64,000 nt of DNA from NCBI GenBank assembly GCA_019925105.1, contig JAHGAU010000019.1, positions 434,001 to 498,000 on the forward strand, in the 5' to 3' direction. Origin of the DNA: Niebla homalea. Lineage: Eukaryota; Ascomycota; Lecanoromycetes; Lecanorales; Ramalinaceae. The position numbers and the translations under genes were made by a program. This document shows, in pieces, positions 12,635-25,529 of the stretch; the stretch's first letter is position 1, and each line of letters begins with the position of its first letter. The notes under the pieces were generated by a model that worked only from the letters and a program-made list of their open reading frames with translations, did no database searches and was not told the DNA's origin.

Positions 12635-14268
12635 ATAGCGACGAATAAAGGGACCCTAAAGGTCTAAAACGATACGTATACGCATAGCCTAAACGATAAC
12701 GAGGTTAATATTTTAATTACGATAAGTATAGGTAATATAATATTTATAAACGAGAAAACATACGGGTAAGTAATTTATATTAATGTTACGGTTTTATGTT
12801 TACTGCTCCCAGGCCTTCGGCTATATTACCGTTCTAGGACTAATAACTTGGCACCCACTTATTTTTATGGACGGACCTGTATAATAGACACCCTTATAGC
12901 TATTATTCCGTTCATAGCTAGACCTTATAGATCAGTTCCTTAATAATTAATAAAAGTAACGGGGAATTATATAAATAACGCGATAATAACGTAACGAATA
13001 ATTATTAAATTAATTAAAAGAACTATAATTAATATAATATATATAAAGGGATATATAAAACGCGTAAAAATATAAGTAAAAAGGACGTTAAGGAGATTAA
13101 GGCGGTAATAAAAACGGGGGGAAAAAGCGATAAATATATATAAAACGGAAGCGATATTAATAGTATTAAAGGTATATGAAATAAAAACGAAAACAATAAA
13201 AGTAATAAACTTATAAATAATTAAAAATGAGGAATAAAAAATATAATATATTAAACGTATAAAGGAATTAAAATAAAAGCAAAAATAATAAATACTTTAA
13301 ATAAGCTATTCACAACGGAGTAAACGGCTATTATATTAAAGATTTAACCGATACTATAAATAAAGTTATAAGGAACAAGGGATTTCTATAAAAAAATAAG
13401 AATAAGATTAAAAGAGTTAAAGTAATTAAAAAAAGCTTAAGGGACGGTAATAAAAATATCGGTAAAAGGCAAAGGTAAAGGCCAGAATATAAATATATAA
13501 AGGGAAAAGGCGATAATAAAAGCCCTTTAAAAAGGAGAAACTTAAATAACGAAAACTATAAAGAAAAAGTATATAATAACAGGAAAGGGAACGGGATAGG
13601 TTAAAGAGAAAATAACGGCATTAAAGAAAGCGAGGATAATAACAGTCCGTTTATCGGCCGAAGAAAAAAGGAATACCGCTATAAAAATAAACCCTTTATA
13701 GCTTATAAAAGCGTTTAAAATAATGGGAAAGTTATTAATAAAATAGATTATCGCTATATATAAATTATAAAACGGAAATATCATCTTTAATATAACGTCC
13801 TTAAATATAAAAAAAAGCTTACAAAAGTTAAAAATATAAACTAATAAAAATGAGTTTAAAATAATAAAAATATTAAGATAATTATTCATTATTACGGTAA
13901 ATAAATATATTTATTATATTTTATGAAAATAGAAAAAAGTCTATCTTAAAATACATAAAGAAAGGCAACGTAATCCTTTATCCCGGATTTAAGATTATTA
14001 ATTAGAAAGTCCCCTTAATAATAAAGAAATTAAATACCTTAAAACGGATAAAAAGTACTTTACGGTTATATTAAGTATAACTTTAATGAAAATATATAAT
14101 AATAGTTTAAATAAAAAGATTATTAAAGAAAAGTCTCTTTAACTAACCCGGTTATAAAATAAGACCGTGGATATTTATTAATACTTTAAGTATTAAAGAT
14201 ATAAATATATTATTATAAAATATTTTAATAATACGAAATATATAATATATATTAAAAAATATAATATA
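12635..14268 (+). mobile_element. RIP-degraded LINE, copy C (5' end present, 3' lost)
   Basis: It begins with ATAGCGACGAATAAAGGGAC, the family start with ATG changed to ATA, directly inside a minus-strand copy. ORF1 is covered up to and including zinc knuckle 1 (14182-14223), then the copy stops against an unrelated LINE 3' fragment. LINEs normally lose their 5' end, so loss of the 3' end points to a later deletion or rearrangement. A 162-bp solo LTR interrupts it at 12784-12945. The open minus-strand frame at 13542-13889 is antisense to ORF1. Confidence 0.85.
12784..12945 (+). mobile_element. Solo LTR (162 bp), TGTTA...TAATA
   Basis: A 162-bp insertion splits LINE sequence that is continuous in the copy at 43131. 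It starts TGTTACGG, ends TTCCTTAATA (TAACA with a RIP change) and is flanked by a perfect 5-bp duplication ATTAA (12779-12783 and 12946-12950). This is the signature of an LTR left after recombination between two LTRs. CA and TG dinucleotides are preserved, for example in TTGGCACCCACTT, so it escaped RIP. The ends and a few inner blocks resemble the 173-bp LTR family, but the middle is diverged, so it is a related subfamily. Confidence 0.8.
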
Positions 14269-14400
14269 TATAATAATAAATAAAAAGCGTTTATAATTAT
14301 TTAAAGAGTAGTAATTTATTTATGTATTTTTTTTTAAGAAAACCTATAATATTATAATTAAGTCCTTTTAAGGGTTAATTTCAAACTTATTACTTTTCCG
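14269..14400 (-). mobile_element. LINE 3'-terminal fragment (minus strand, about 130 bp)
   Basis: It contains the block AAGAAAACCTATAATATTAT and neighbours that lie about 200-320 bases inside the LINE 3' end (compare 4540-4640 reversed). Both sides are abrupt: copy C on the left, unidentified sequence on the right. Confidence 0.75.
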
Positions 14401-15047
14401 ATAAGATAGTTTTTTTCTCCCTAATAAAACGGTATTATTAAGTAAACGGGATATAATATTAATTTAACGGGATTACTTTTTATAAGATTATAAAGTCGTT
14501 TTAAATATTAAGATTATTAAAGATTTAAAGCCTATTAATTAAAACGGTTTAATTTATATATAAACAAATAAAAGCTCTTAACCTATTAAGCCTTTAAACT
14601 TAATTTATATATATACGGCTTATATATTACTTTATTATATCCTTTTCTTCTTTATTAATACGCCGGGGTAATACCTAAATATTTAATACGTAAGGGGTAA
14701 TCGTTAATGGAAAAATCTACCTATACGTAAATTAGCAATATTACCTTGAGAAACGTATTTATAACCGTCTTATTTACTTTAACTTTATAATATATAGTAA
14801 ATAACTTTTTTAACGGTTTATAATAAACGTTTATATTATAGTTAAAGTATAATAGTTTAATTATTATTAACTTATCTAGAAAAAGCTCCGTATAGATTTA
14901 TATATTAATATTTAAACGTATATCCGTCGTAATAGCTTTAATACTATAAATACCGGTAAAATGGTTTTGTTTTCGACTTTTATAAGTAGTAATCGCTTTA
15001 TATAAGGGCTATTTTCAGACTCTATAGTTATTATCCATTATTTTAAT
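14401..15047. other. Unidentified RIP-affected repeat, left half
   Basis: Not LINE and not similar to the LTR elements. It continues at 16165 once the truncated LINE and its target duplication are removed, giving about 1.28 kb of one unidentified element. Frames are full of stops on both strands and I recognise no domain. Confidence 0.5.
15030..15047 (+). repeat. 18-bp target-site duplication, left copy
   Basis: ATTATCCATTATTTTAAT is repeated exactly at 16147-16164 and brackets the truncated LINE. Confidence 0.95.
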
Positions 15048-16146
15048 TGATTGATTGATTGATTTATACTACGGATCTAGTTAAGTTAATTCCGGCGTTC
15101 CTTAATAGTTGGCTATCGGGCCTTATTAATAACCGTAAAAACCTGATATTTATAATGTTAAGATTAAAAACCGGTATTTACTTAATTTCTATTCTTATTT
15201 TAAAAGATAAAGAATATTTATAACTGTTTAAAGACTAAGAATTTATTTATACGCTTTTTTAAAGAAAACCTATAATATTATATTTAAGTCCTTTTAAGGA
15301 TTATCTTTAAACCTATTGTTTTTTTATCTTTTTATAAATCCGCTTTATATTAATATCTGAAGTAATGCCTTTAAATACCTTTACCGGTACGTATATTATT
15401 ATTATTTTAATCGTATTCACCTTTTTACCTTATTATTATAACCGTTTTTTTTTATAGATTTTTAATAAACGTTTATTATTATATCTTTTTAGCTGTAAAA
15501 GATATTTTCCGGTTTATATAATTATTATAACAGGTATTTACCTTTCTTTTTCCTTTTTAACCGGCTATAAGTTTTCTTTAAAAAGTCTTTAATAATTTTA
15601 TTTATTTTATTAATAAAACTAAACTGGAATAATAAGCCTATAAATATTATAAACCTTACGGCCGCCCGGATATCCCGTTTTATAGAGAGTATTTTACGGT
15701 AATTATTTATCCTAGCCTTTTTAATTAACCCCGTTTTAAGCTCCGTAAATAATAAATATAAAATAAATATATAAGTTATATCTTACTTCCTTTCTTTATA
15801 TTTATAGTTAACGTCCGTCCGGTTATTAACGTACGTAATAAAGAAGAAATAAATTAACCCGTTCTTATCCGTCCGGAATTAAATTATTAATATATTATTA
15901 TTTTCCCTTATAATCTCGTACCGGCGGAAGTATTTATTAATAATCTCTTTATTATTTAAGGTAAAGTACCGCCGCTTTTAAGGGATTAGTTCCCTATATT
16001 TACGTTAACGTTCAGTTTATTGCGTCTTAATCCACTTAACGATTACCGCGGTTTTTACTTTCGTAACCCTCTTGGCCTCTGCCTTCCTTATACCGGGTAG
16101 CGGTCCGTACGTACCTATATTAGCCTCTTGGACGCAGGTAAGGTCG
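15048..16146 (-). mobile_element. 5'-truncated LINE (1.1 kb, minus strand) with perfect target duplication
   Basis: It starts on this strand with the GATT tail and the family 3' end and runs for 1099 bp into the C-terminal part of ORF2, then stops. An exact 18-bp duplication lies on both sides. This is the standard result of target-primed reverse transcription with early termination, and it fixes the insertion site and orientation beyond doubt. Some blocks near 16030-16140 still hold CA/TG (for example CTCTTGGACGCAGG), so RIP was incomplete at its 5' edge. Confidence 0.95.
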
Positions 16147-16164
16147 ATTATCCATTATTTTAAT
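16147..16164 (+). repeat. 18-bp target-site duplication, right copy
   Basis: Exact match to 15030-15047. Confidence 0.95.
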
Positions 16165-16797
16165 AAGCTTATTATCTTTATTATATATACCGTAAATCCC
16201 ACCTATTTTAAAATTTAACGAGAGCTCCGTCCTAAAGAAAAAGCGCTAAATAGGCGGGACTTAATTTACCGTATTTTCAATATAAAGCGGTAGTCCGTTT
16301 TATAGGATTTTTATTAATATTATAGTTATTATATAAAGCAAATATAAACGATTAAGTATTAAAAGCGCGGTTTACCTTATATCCATATCTTTTTTTCCCT
16401 CTTATACCTAGAAGAATAGTTAGATTTTAAGTATATCGATAATTTCATTAAAGTTAAGTTATTATCCCTGTAAGACGACCTTATTAATACCCTTATTACG
16501 ATTATCCAGTAAAGTATAATTTATACCTTATACGGAGCTTAAAACCTTAATACCGAGTGTACAATAAATAACGGCCGCGATAGGAAGTAATATTAGAGGG
16601 TATTTCTTAAGCTTCTTTATAAGGAGGCTTATTTAAGTAAAAACCGGTTCTTTACTTATTAATAACGTAATAATAAACGGATGTAATAAATTAAAAGCTT
16701 TATAATTAATAATCACTAAATAAAACCCTATAATCCGTTTATATATAAAAAGTATCATAATAAAAAGTTTATATTAAATATTTATCACGAAGGATGC
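16165..16797. other. Unidentified RIP-affected repeat, right half
   Basis: Continuation of the element whose other half ends at 15047. It is cut on the right by the start of a plus-strand LINE at 16798. There is no recognisable domain, RNA or terminal repeat. Confidence 0.5.
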
Positions 16798-19700
16798 TGG
16801 CGACGAATAAAGGGACCTTAGAGGTCCGAAACGATACGTATACGTATAGCTTAAACAATAACGAGGTTAATATTTTAATTATAATAAGTATAAATAGTAT
16901 AATAATTAAAAACGAGGCAGTATATAAGTAAGTAATATACATAAAGAGATATATAAAATACGTAAAAGAAAAACGGGTAAAAAGGGCTTTAAGGAGATTA
17001 AGGCTATAACGGCGGCGGGGAGAAAAAGTAACGATTATATATAAAGCGGAGGCGATATTAATAATATGAAGGATATATAAAATAAAAATAAAGAGAATAA
17101 AAGCAATAAACTTAAAAATAATTAAAAATAAAGAATAAAAAAAAATACTACGTTAAATACGTAAAAAAGTTGAAATAGGAAAAATAATAATAAAAGCCTT
17201 AAACGGATTATTTATAACGGAGTAAACGGTTATTACGTTAAAGACTTAATTAATATTATAAGTAAAGTTATAAAAAATAACAAATTTTTATAAAAAGGTA
17301 AAGGAAAATTAGAAGAATTAAGATAATTAAAGGGAGCTTAAAGGGCGGCGGCGAAAATACCGATAAAAGGTGAAAGTAAAAATTAAAATATAAACGTTTA
17401 AAAAAAAACAATAACGGAAGCTTTTAAAATAAAAGAAACTTAAGGGGTAAAAGACGTAAAAAAAGGGTACGTAATAAACAAAAAGGAGACGGTATAAATT
17501 AAAAAAAAAGGTAACATTAAAGAAGGTAAAAATAATAATAATCTATTTATTAATTAAGGAAGAAAAAAATATTATTATAAAAATAAACCTTTTATAACTT
17601 ATAAAAACGTTTAAAGTAATAGGAAAATTATTAAAGGAGCAAATTATTATTATATATAAACTATAAAGCGGGGATATCCTTTTTAATATAACGTCCTTAA
17701 AAATTAAAAAAAAAAGCTTAAAGAAATCGAAAACGTAAATTAGTAAAAATAAATTTAAATTAATAAAAATATGAAAATAATTATTTATTATTACGGTAAA
17801 CAAAATATATTTAATACGTTTTATAAAAATAGAAAAAAAGTTTATTTTAATGCGTATAAAAAAGGGGAATATAGTTTTTTATTCCGGGTTAAAAATTATT
17901 AGTTATAAACTCTTTTTAATAATAAAAAAACCGGATACTTTAAGATAAATAAAAAGGTATTTTACGGTTATATTAAACGTAACGTTAATAAGGATATATA
18001 ATAATATTTTAAGTAAAGAAATTATTAAGGATAAATCCTTTAAATTAATTGAACCGTAAGATAAAACGGTAAATATTTATTAATACTTTAAGTATTAAAG
18101 ATATAAATATATTATTACGAAATGCTTTAACGGTATAAAATATATAATATATATTAAAGAATATAATATATATAAATACGTAAATTTAATGAATAAAGAT
18201 TTTATAAAAAACGTATATAAAGATATAATATTCAAGAAGAATAAATACTTAATATAAAACTTAAAATGCTTAATAAATATTGAAGAAATTAAATATAAAG
18301 AAATTGAAAAAATTATTAAAATTTAACTGTATAATATATATAAAATTAGGCCGTCGAATTAATTCAAAACGGGTTTAAGGTAAAAATAAAATTAACCGGA
18401 TAAAAACGGATAAAAAACTATAATAAATAATATAAAAAAAAGAAGTTTATTATAATATTAATTTTTGAGTCCGGCCATTTTAAGGTAATAATAATAATTA
18501 TAAAAAAGCTAAAATAAATAATATTTAACTTTAATAAAAAGCCGGTAACTTAAATAAAAGTCAATAAAGAAACCTTAACGGAAATCAATATATAATATGT
18601 TAATATTTTTATAAATAATATAATATAACGTATAAAATAAAGCGGTTAAAATAATATTATTAATATTTAAATTTTAAAAAATAAAAAACGTTAATATTAT
18701 AATAATATAAAGATTATTATATAACCTATATATATATTCCTTAATTAACCCGGATAAAAAGTTTTATTTAAGCTTTAAAGGAAATAAAATAACTTAAATA
18801 TATTTCTTTATAAATAAGAAATTAAATATAAATAATTAAGATATTGTTTATTATAATAAAAATTTATAAATATTCTAAATTATACGAAAAAAGAATATAG
18901 AAAACGATTTAAGTATTTATAATATATATTATCTATTATTAATTAATAAAGTAAAGCTTTTAACGATATTATTACTTAAAGGTATTATATTTTTATTTGA
19001 AAAATATATTATACTAAAAAACTTTAACTTTTATTATAATATATAGAATAAAAAAAACTATATAATTAATTATATTAAAATAAAAAAGTTATTAATAACC
19101 GCTATAATATTGAATCTTTTATTATGAATATTTTAAAGTATTATAACGTAAAAAAACCGGAAATTTAAAATAATAGTTAATTTAACGTTTAATACGGAAA
19201 GGATTATTAACGTAAAAACAGTATATAAGCCTTAAGAAGATTTAAAATATAACTTAAACTATTAATTAATATAAATAATTTTAAATTAATTAATCGATAT
19301 AACGATATTAACCTTAATAAAAAAAGCGTAAAAACTAATTAAGGAAATTAAACTATATATAAAAATAAAAAAAACAATAATATAATTAATAAAACTTCCC
19401 CGGTTAAATAATAAAATTTAGATTAACCTCTTTATAAAGTAAATAATAAAAGCGTTAAATAAAGTAATTAACGTAATAATTTTAATAATAAAACCGTCTT
19501 AAGAAGCTAAAATTTATTAAAATAAGAAATAAATAGAAATAAATAGAAATAATTATAAAAATAAAGATATTAATTAAATCAATTATTAAATATAAAAATT
19601 AAAAAACGCTTATATAATCAAAGGAAACCTAAGAAAAAAAAGAAAAAGATTAAAAAAAAAAAATAAATAAATATATTTTAAGTTAATAATTTATAATTCC

Positions 19701-21894
19701 GCCGTTTCTTTCCGTAAAGTATAAAAGTTAATAAAGTATAATAAAAATAAAGTAAAAAGCTTTAATTTATTTTTAAATTCTTATCTCTTAAAAAGCTTAA
19801 TAATATAATAATTAATACCTTTAACCGTAAAATTAAGGCCCTTAAAAAGGCTTTTTTCCCCTCTTTATTAAATGCCAATTTATTAAATATTAAAGAAGTT
19901 ATATATTCCAATTTAATAAATCTTAATAAAAAAATAGTTTTAAAGATAATAATTAAAGTAATTAATCAATTAAAGAAAAATAAAACCTTTAAATTAAACG
20001 GAATTTCAAATAAACTCTTATCGATAATAATAATATTATTATTTAAGAAGATTTTTATTTATTTATTTTAAATTTATTTTGAGGTTAATTATTATCTTTA
20101 TAAATTTAAGGACGTTAAAATGATTATCCTTAAAAAGTTAATTAAATTAGATTATTTAAAGGTAAAAGCTTATAAATTAATTATAATCCTTTATACGTTA
20201 AAGAAAGCTTTAAAAACGGTAATTATAAAGATCCTTAACGATTATATAGAATAATATAGGCTTTTTTTAATTAACAAATAAGTATAAAGAAAAAGAGGTT
20301 AACGGAAACGGCTTTAAAAGGTTTAATAAATAATATATATATAATATAAAACTATAGGAAAAAATATATAATAACTCTTTTTTTTAAACGTTATTAAAGC
20401 CTTTAATAAAGTAAATTGATAAAAATTACTTTATAACTTATGAAATAAAAAAATATTACCTTTCTTTATAAATTAAATAAAAAACTTTTTAAGCGATTAA
20501 GCGATATTAATTAATTTAAGTTAAAAAGTAAACCTAATAAAATTAATTATAACCGGAATATTATAAAAGTTATTTATTTTTCCGGTTTAATTTTTTTTTC
20601 CTTTAATAACCCGTTAATTAAAAAGTTAATAAAATTAAAGTAAAAAATTGAAATAAAAAACTTTATTAATAATATTTACCTTTTAACTTATAATACGTCG
20701 ATTTATATAAATTATTTAAAGTTAAAATAAGCTTATAAAACCTATTTACGGTAACTAAAGACGTATAATACTTAATTTATATTATATAAATAGAAACTTA
20801 TTTATATAATTAAAAGCTTAAAGCTATATAATATAATAGCTATAATAAACTTAAATAAGGTTATAATAAGACTAAAAATTAATATTAAAGTTTTCAATTT
20901 TTAAATTAACGGGAAGTTAAATTAAAAAAATTATATAGAAAAAATTTAAAAGAATTTTTTTTTTATTTTATAAGGAAAATTTTTTATCAATTTTATAATA
21001 TCAATACCAAAAGTTATTTTATAAAAGGTTAAAACGGTTTATTAAATAAAAATAAAGTTAACTATAACGTATATAATAATTATTTAATACGTATTTAAAA
21101 ATATCTATAAATATAAAAAAAAGTTTATTTAATAATTATGAAAGGTTTAAAACCGGTACTTAAGAATAATTAATAACGTTTATAAAATAACCTTTATTTT
21201 AATATTAAAGTTTAAAAGTCTTTATACCGCCGATTAAATTATTTGTTAATTAAATAATCGCTTAAATAAAACTTAAAAAAATTATTTCTAACTATATTAA
21301 TAAAAAATAAACGTATTTACTTAAACTTTAAAAACTCTTAAATAAAAAGGGTTAAAAAGGAAATACTTATCTTTTTATTAAAATAAAGTTAGAATAAATG
21401 AGAAAAGAAATTGATTTAATTTATATTTAAAAAATTAATATAAATATATATAAATTATTATTTGATTAAAAAAAACGGAGGTTAAGAAAAATATAAGAAT
21501 ATAAATAATAGCGATCTTTAAGTAATTTATAACGTAATTAATTAAACGTTAATATAAATATAAAGGATTTTTTTTTAAAAGCGATAATATTCGGCTTTAA
21601 ATAATAAAAAGATTATTAATAAATATTTTTAATATTATAAAATAATAAGAAAAGGTAATAATACGTTAACGATTTAATTTTAAACGGAAAGAATAATTAA
21701 AATTATTTCCTTTTTATTATATACGCCGATAATTAAATAAATACCAATTATAAATATAAATAAAGAAAGTAAAATACTATATATATATTTATTTTTTATG
21801 TATTATTTATAAAAATTAAAATAAAGTTAATTAAAAAAAAGGAATTAATAATTATCTTTAAATATTAATTATAAAAAAATGTTAAAACGGTTAT

Positions 21895-22067
21895 TCTCAA
21901 GAATGTATAAATATCATACATAATTAATATAATTATTACCTTAATTAAATAAATAATTATAAATTTAAGTAAATATACGTATTAAGACCTTTTAAAAGCT
22001 ACCCATTATATTTATATTTCTTATAGACCGTAATACTATATATTACCGTATATACCGTTTTATAATA
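21895..22067 (-). repeat. 173-bp LTR, left copy of the element in LINE E
   Basis: Same family and length as the LTRs at 33474, 34269, 35752 and 37176. Heavily RIP-mutated. Confidence 0.85.
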
Positions 22068-23390
22068 ATATGTTAATTAAAAGATAAAAAAAATAATACT
22101 TTTATTATATATTATTACTTTTAATATAATATTATTTATACTTTTATCGGTAATAACTATAATGTATTTAAAGTATTAAGAATATTAATAAAGTAAAATA
22201 AATAAATAATAATAACGTATAAAGTCAATGTTAAAATCGTATATTAAGTAAATAAGAAAACTATAAGCCGGGAAATAATTATAAATCTACCCGGTTTATA
22301 ATCGTAAATTTATAAGACTTAAAAAACTTAAAAATGAAATCTCTGGTATTTTATTGGGGTTATATTTTGAGTAAATTATTAAGACGGTATTTACTTATAA
22401 AGTAACTATTTTATTAAGTAAAATTACTTATTTTTATTTTAAATCTCCTTTTTCTTATTAAGTATAAACTTTTTATAAATATAGTTCTTATAAGTTACAA
22501 TTTAATTATTTAAAAATAAATAAAGTAAAACGTTTAACAACGTTATAATAAATTACTTATATTAACCGGTAATTAAAGTAACTTAAAGTATAAAAGTTAA
22601 AATAAAGATTACTTAAAGTACGGAAGTTAAAAAGGTTATTAAACGGATAATAATAAAAATAGTACTTAACTTATAAACAATAAAGTAAATAAAAGCTTTA
22701 AAGCTGGATTTATTAATTACGTTAATAACGTAAGTATTAACATTAGTTAAATTTATCGATTAAGTGGTAAAAGAAAAATCTTATATAATAAAGTTAAGGA
22801 CAATATAGGCTTTATAAGTTATAATAACCGTATAAAAAAAACAATTAGCTTTTATATAGTAACTTTACGTTATAACGTTTATTTTTATTTAATTCTGAAT
22901 TTCTTATAAAAATCTTAAAGTATTATAATTAATAAAAATATCCTTAAGTGGATTTTAAGGTTTTAACGTAAAATATTTAATAAACGTTTTTAATAATATA
23001 TAACATATATCCAAAATTTAAATAATAAAAATATATTATATAAGATAATAAGTTAAATCGTAAACTTTATAATGAAATTAAAAAGAATTTAATTAAAAAT
23101 AAAGTAATTTTAAGATTAATAAATAATACGGAGCTTATTAAGTATTTAAATAAAAATATAATAAATTTAATAATTAACTAAATAAATTTAATTAAGATAA
23201 TTAATAATAAGTTTATGAATATTTTAAGGCTTAAGCTATTAAACGAGATATATAATAAAGTATTACCGGAATAAGATTTTTAAATAACCTTTAAATATTA
23301 TAGGGTTTAATTTATAATAAAAATAAAATCAAATTAAAATATTATATATATAATAATATATAAAAAACCAACGTAATTATTATTATTATT

Positions 23391-23563
23391 TATTAAGAAC
23401 GTATAAATATAATATATAATTAATATAATTATTATTTTAATTATAGAAATAGCTATAAATTTAAGTAAATATACGTATCAAAACCCCCCGGGAATTATCC
23501 GTTATATTTATATTTACTGCAAACCGTAATACTATATATTTACGTATATATTATTTTATAATA
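23391..23563 (-). repeat. 173-bp LTR, right copy of the element in LINE E
   Basis: Pairs with 21895-22067. It keeps a GC-rich core (AAAACCCCCCGGGAATTATCC), matching the reverse of AGCTCCCGGGGGGTCTT in the other LTRs. Confidence 0.85.
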
Positions 23564-24489
23564 ATTATTAAATTTATAATAATTATTAAATTTATAATAA
23601 TTATAAATTTATTAATATAATTTAACTTAATTAATTAAAATAATTTTTTTTTAAAAACTTTACCGAGAAACCTTATTATTAATCCCGGAACGGAAAAACA
23701 TAGAAAAAAGTTATATTTAATAAAGGTTTAAGGCCGTTAATATTAAAACGATATAAAAGAAATTAATATAAATGATAAATACGTTTATTATAAAGGTCAT
23801 TATATATAAATAAAATAATAACGGTATATATATTAATAAGGGTATTTAAAGGTATTAATTAAAATATAATATAAAGCGGATTTGTAAAATTTTTAAATAT
23901 AAAATATAAGTTATTCAATTATTTTTTAAGTATAAAAATAAAATCAAATATCTTTATATTTTCATTACTTTAATTAAGTTAATTCCGGGATTATATTTAG
24001 TTATATTTAATCTATCTAAATATTGAGTAAATAATATAAATACTTTTAATACCTTTTTTGAGCTTTATTATATTTAAGTTAATTATTTTATATTTATTAT
24101 ATTTAAAATTATTATTATATTTATTTATAATATTTTATTTAACTTATATTTTCTATAACCTATTAAAGCCTTTTTATCAATAATAGTTTTTATTCCCTTA
24201 TAATAATAATCTTTATTTCCTTATAATAATAATTTTTCGCAGTAAAATACCTTAAAAGATTATATTTATAATCTTAACATAAAACGTTAACGTAATAATA
24301 ATGAACACTTTATATTATAAATCCTTCCTTATAACCTTTTAAGGTATATAAGTTTATTTAAGTATATTCCGGGGTAAATATCGTTTTTTATAATTTTGTT
24401 TTTTTTTAAAAATTTTATCTTAACCTTTTTACTTTATATATTAAATTTATATTAAAACGTATTTTTAAATTCCTTAAGATTAATAATAG

Positions 24490-24590
24490 CTTCTTTATAA
24501 ATAATTTAAAGTTTATTTTATAAATAACTTAAAGTTTATATATAAATAACTTAAAATTTACTTTATAAATAATTTAAAGTTAAAATTATA
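24490..24590. repeat. About 23-bp tandem repeat, 4 units, in the copia relic
   Basis: Units of the form ATAAATAATTTAAAGTTTA with short spacers follow each other four times just past the RNase H relic. Probably a local expansion in decayed sequence. Confidence 0.7.
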
Positions 24591-24599
24591 AAGTTATTT

Positions 24600-24760
24600 A
24601 TATTATTAATAAGGTTTTAATTAATATAAAAATATTCCGGGCGTACTTTAAAATTTAATATTTTACGCAACCCTTTAAAGGGCTAATATAATAAAGGTTT
24701 TGTTAAGCCGTTAATGAATTATTTAAATGTCAGCATATACTTTAAATTTACCCGGTTATT
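24600..24760 (-). pseudogene. Copia RNase H relic
   Basis: Downstream of the RT on the minus strand, VYADI at 24729-24740 and following corresponds to the copia GYADADWA motif. It is followed by a degenerate RxSTxGYIFxLAGG block and then V-A-W-N-x-K-F-Q-S-T, the counterpart of SWxSKxQxT, with EYF marking the EAEY position. Each deviation is a C-to-T or G-to-A change. This supports a Ty1/copia rather than a Ty3 origin. Confidence 0.7.
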
Positions 24761-25529
24761 TTTTATAATTTCTTAAAATTAATATTATTAAATTTTTATA
24801 TACTTAATTTAAATATAAAATATAAAATTCTTAATAAAAGTTATAATATCCTAATTATTTTTATATATAATAATAGCGGAAAAATTCCCGGTTTAATACG
24901 GCCTAATTTTTGTTTAAAGGCTATTTAAGCTATAAAGCTTTTTGGTTATTTATATTTGTTTTATATATTCCGTTTTATAAATAACGAAAATAATTATAAT
25001 TTGATATTTAAATATTAATTAGTTATAATATTTTTTATATTAAATATATAGTCCGTAATAAATTTCTAAATTAAATTTATAATAAAGTTAAAATTAATAT
25101 AATTATTAAAAGCTTTTAATTTACTTTAATATATTAATTAAAAAATAACAATAATATAAAAATAATATAAAACTCTTTCTATTAACTTTTAATAATATTT
25201 GATAGGATTTAAGGTATATTAATTAATTATTAAAATAAAATAAATAATATTTAACTAAATTTTAAATATTATATATATTAAAAAGTTTATAATTAATTAA
25301 TATTACTTTTAGAAAATTAAATCAACTTTGTAAGTTTTAAATATAAATTCTGGCTTATACTTTAACTTTATAAAGATATATATATATAAAATATTTTATT
25401 ATTTATATTCTTTAATAATTCTTTCTATATAAGTTTTTTAATTAAATTAAAATATTTTATTTTAACGGTTTTTTATAATTATTATATTTAAGTAATAATA
25501 AATTAACTTAAAATTAAATATGTAAAAAT

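Larger units (their letters stand above)
21895..23563 (-). mobile_element. Non-autonomous LTR retrotransposon with 173-bp LTRs (1669 bp, minus strand)
   Basis: Two direct repeats of exactly 173 bp (21895-22067 and 23391-23563) bound a 1.32-kb interior. The flanks read GTTAT (21890-21894) and ATTAT (23564-23568), a 5-bp duplication with one RIP change. The LTR is the reverse complement of the LTRs at 34269 and 35752, seen in blocks such as AACCCCCCGGGA and the shared TATATTTACTGCAAACCGTAAT region. Total length is close to the 1656-bp element at 34269-35924. The interior is AT-rich, has no readable pol and is too short for one, so it depended on another element. Orientation is set by LTR sense. 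Confidence 0.88.
16798..23885 (+). mobile_element. RIP-degraded LINE, copy E, with an LTR element inserted
   Basis: Near full length (about 5.4 kb after removing the LTR element at 21895-23563 and its duplication). It starts CTGGCGACGAATAAAGGGACC. ORF1 knuckle 1 is at 18084-18125 with its last Cys still TGC. Endonuclease SDH reads LNY at 19254-19262. RT motif A reads NVIKAFNKV at 20387-20413, and FVDD reads FINN at 20662-20673. The 3' end differs from the AATC-tailed copies: it finishes with a TATTTAAAGGTATTA block followed by AATATAATATAAAGCGG, a type shared with 42050-43125. The minus-strand open frame at 17543-17803 is antisense to ORF1. Confidence 0.88.

Noticed and set aside
13542..13889. 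115-residue hydrophobic minus-strand frame, and its relatives at 10069, 17543 and 58719
   Set aside because: It is antisense to the LINE ORF1 C-terminal region at the same element position in each copy, so it is a shadow.
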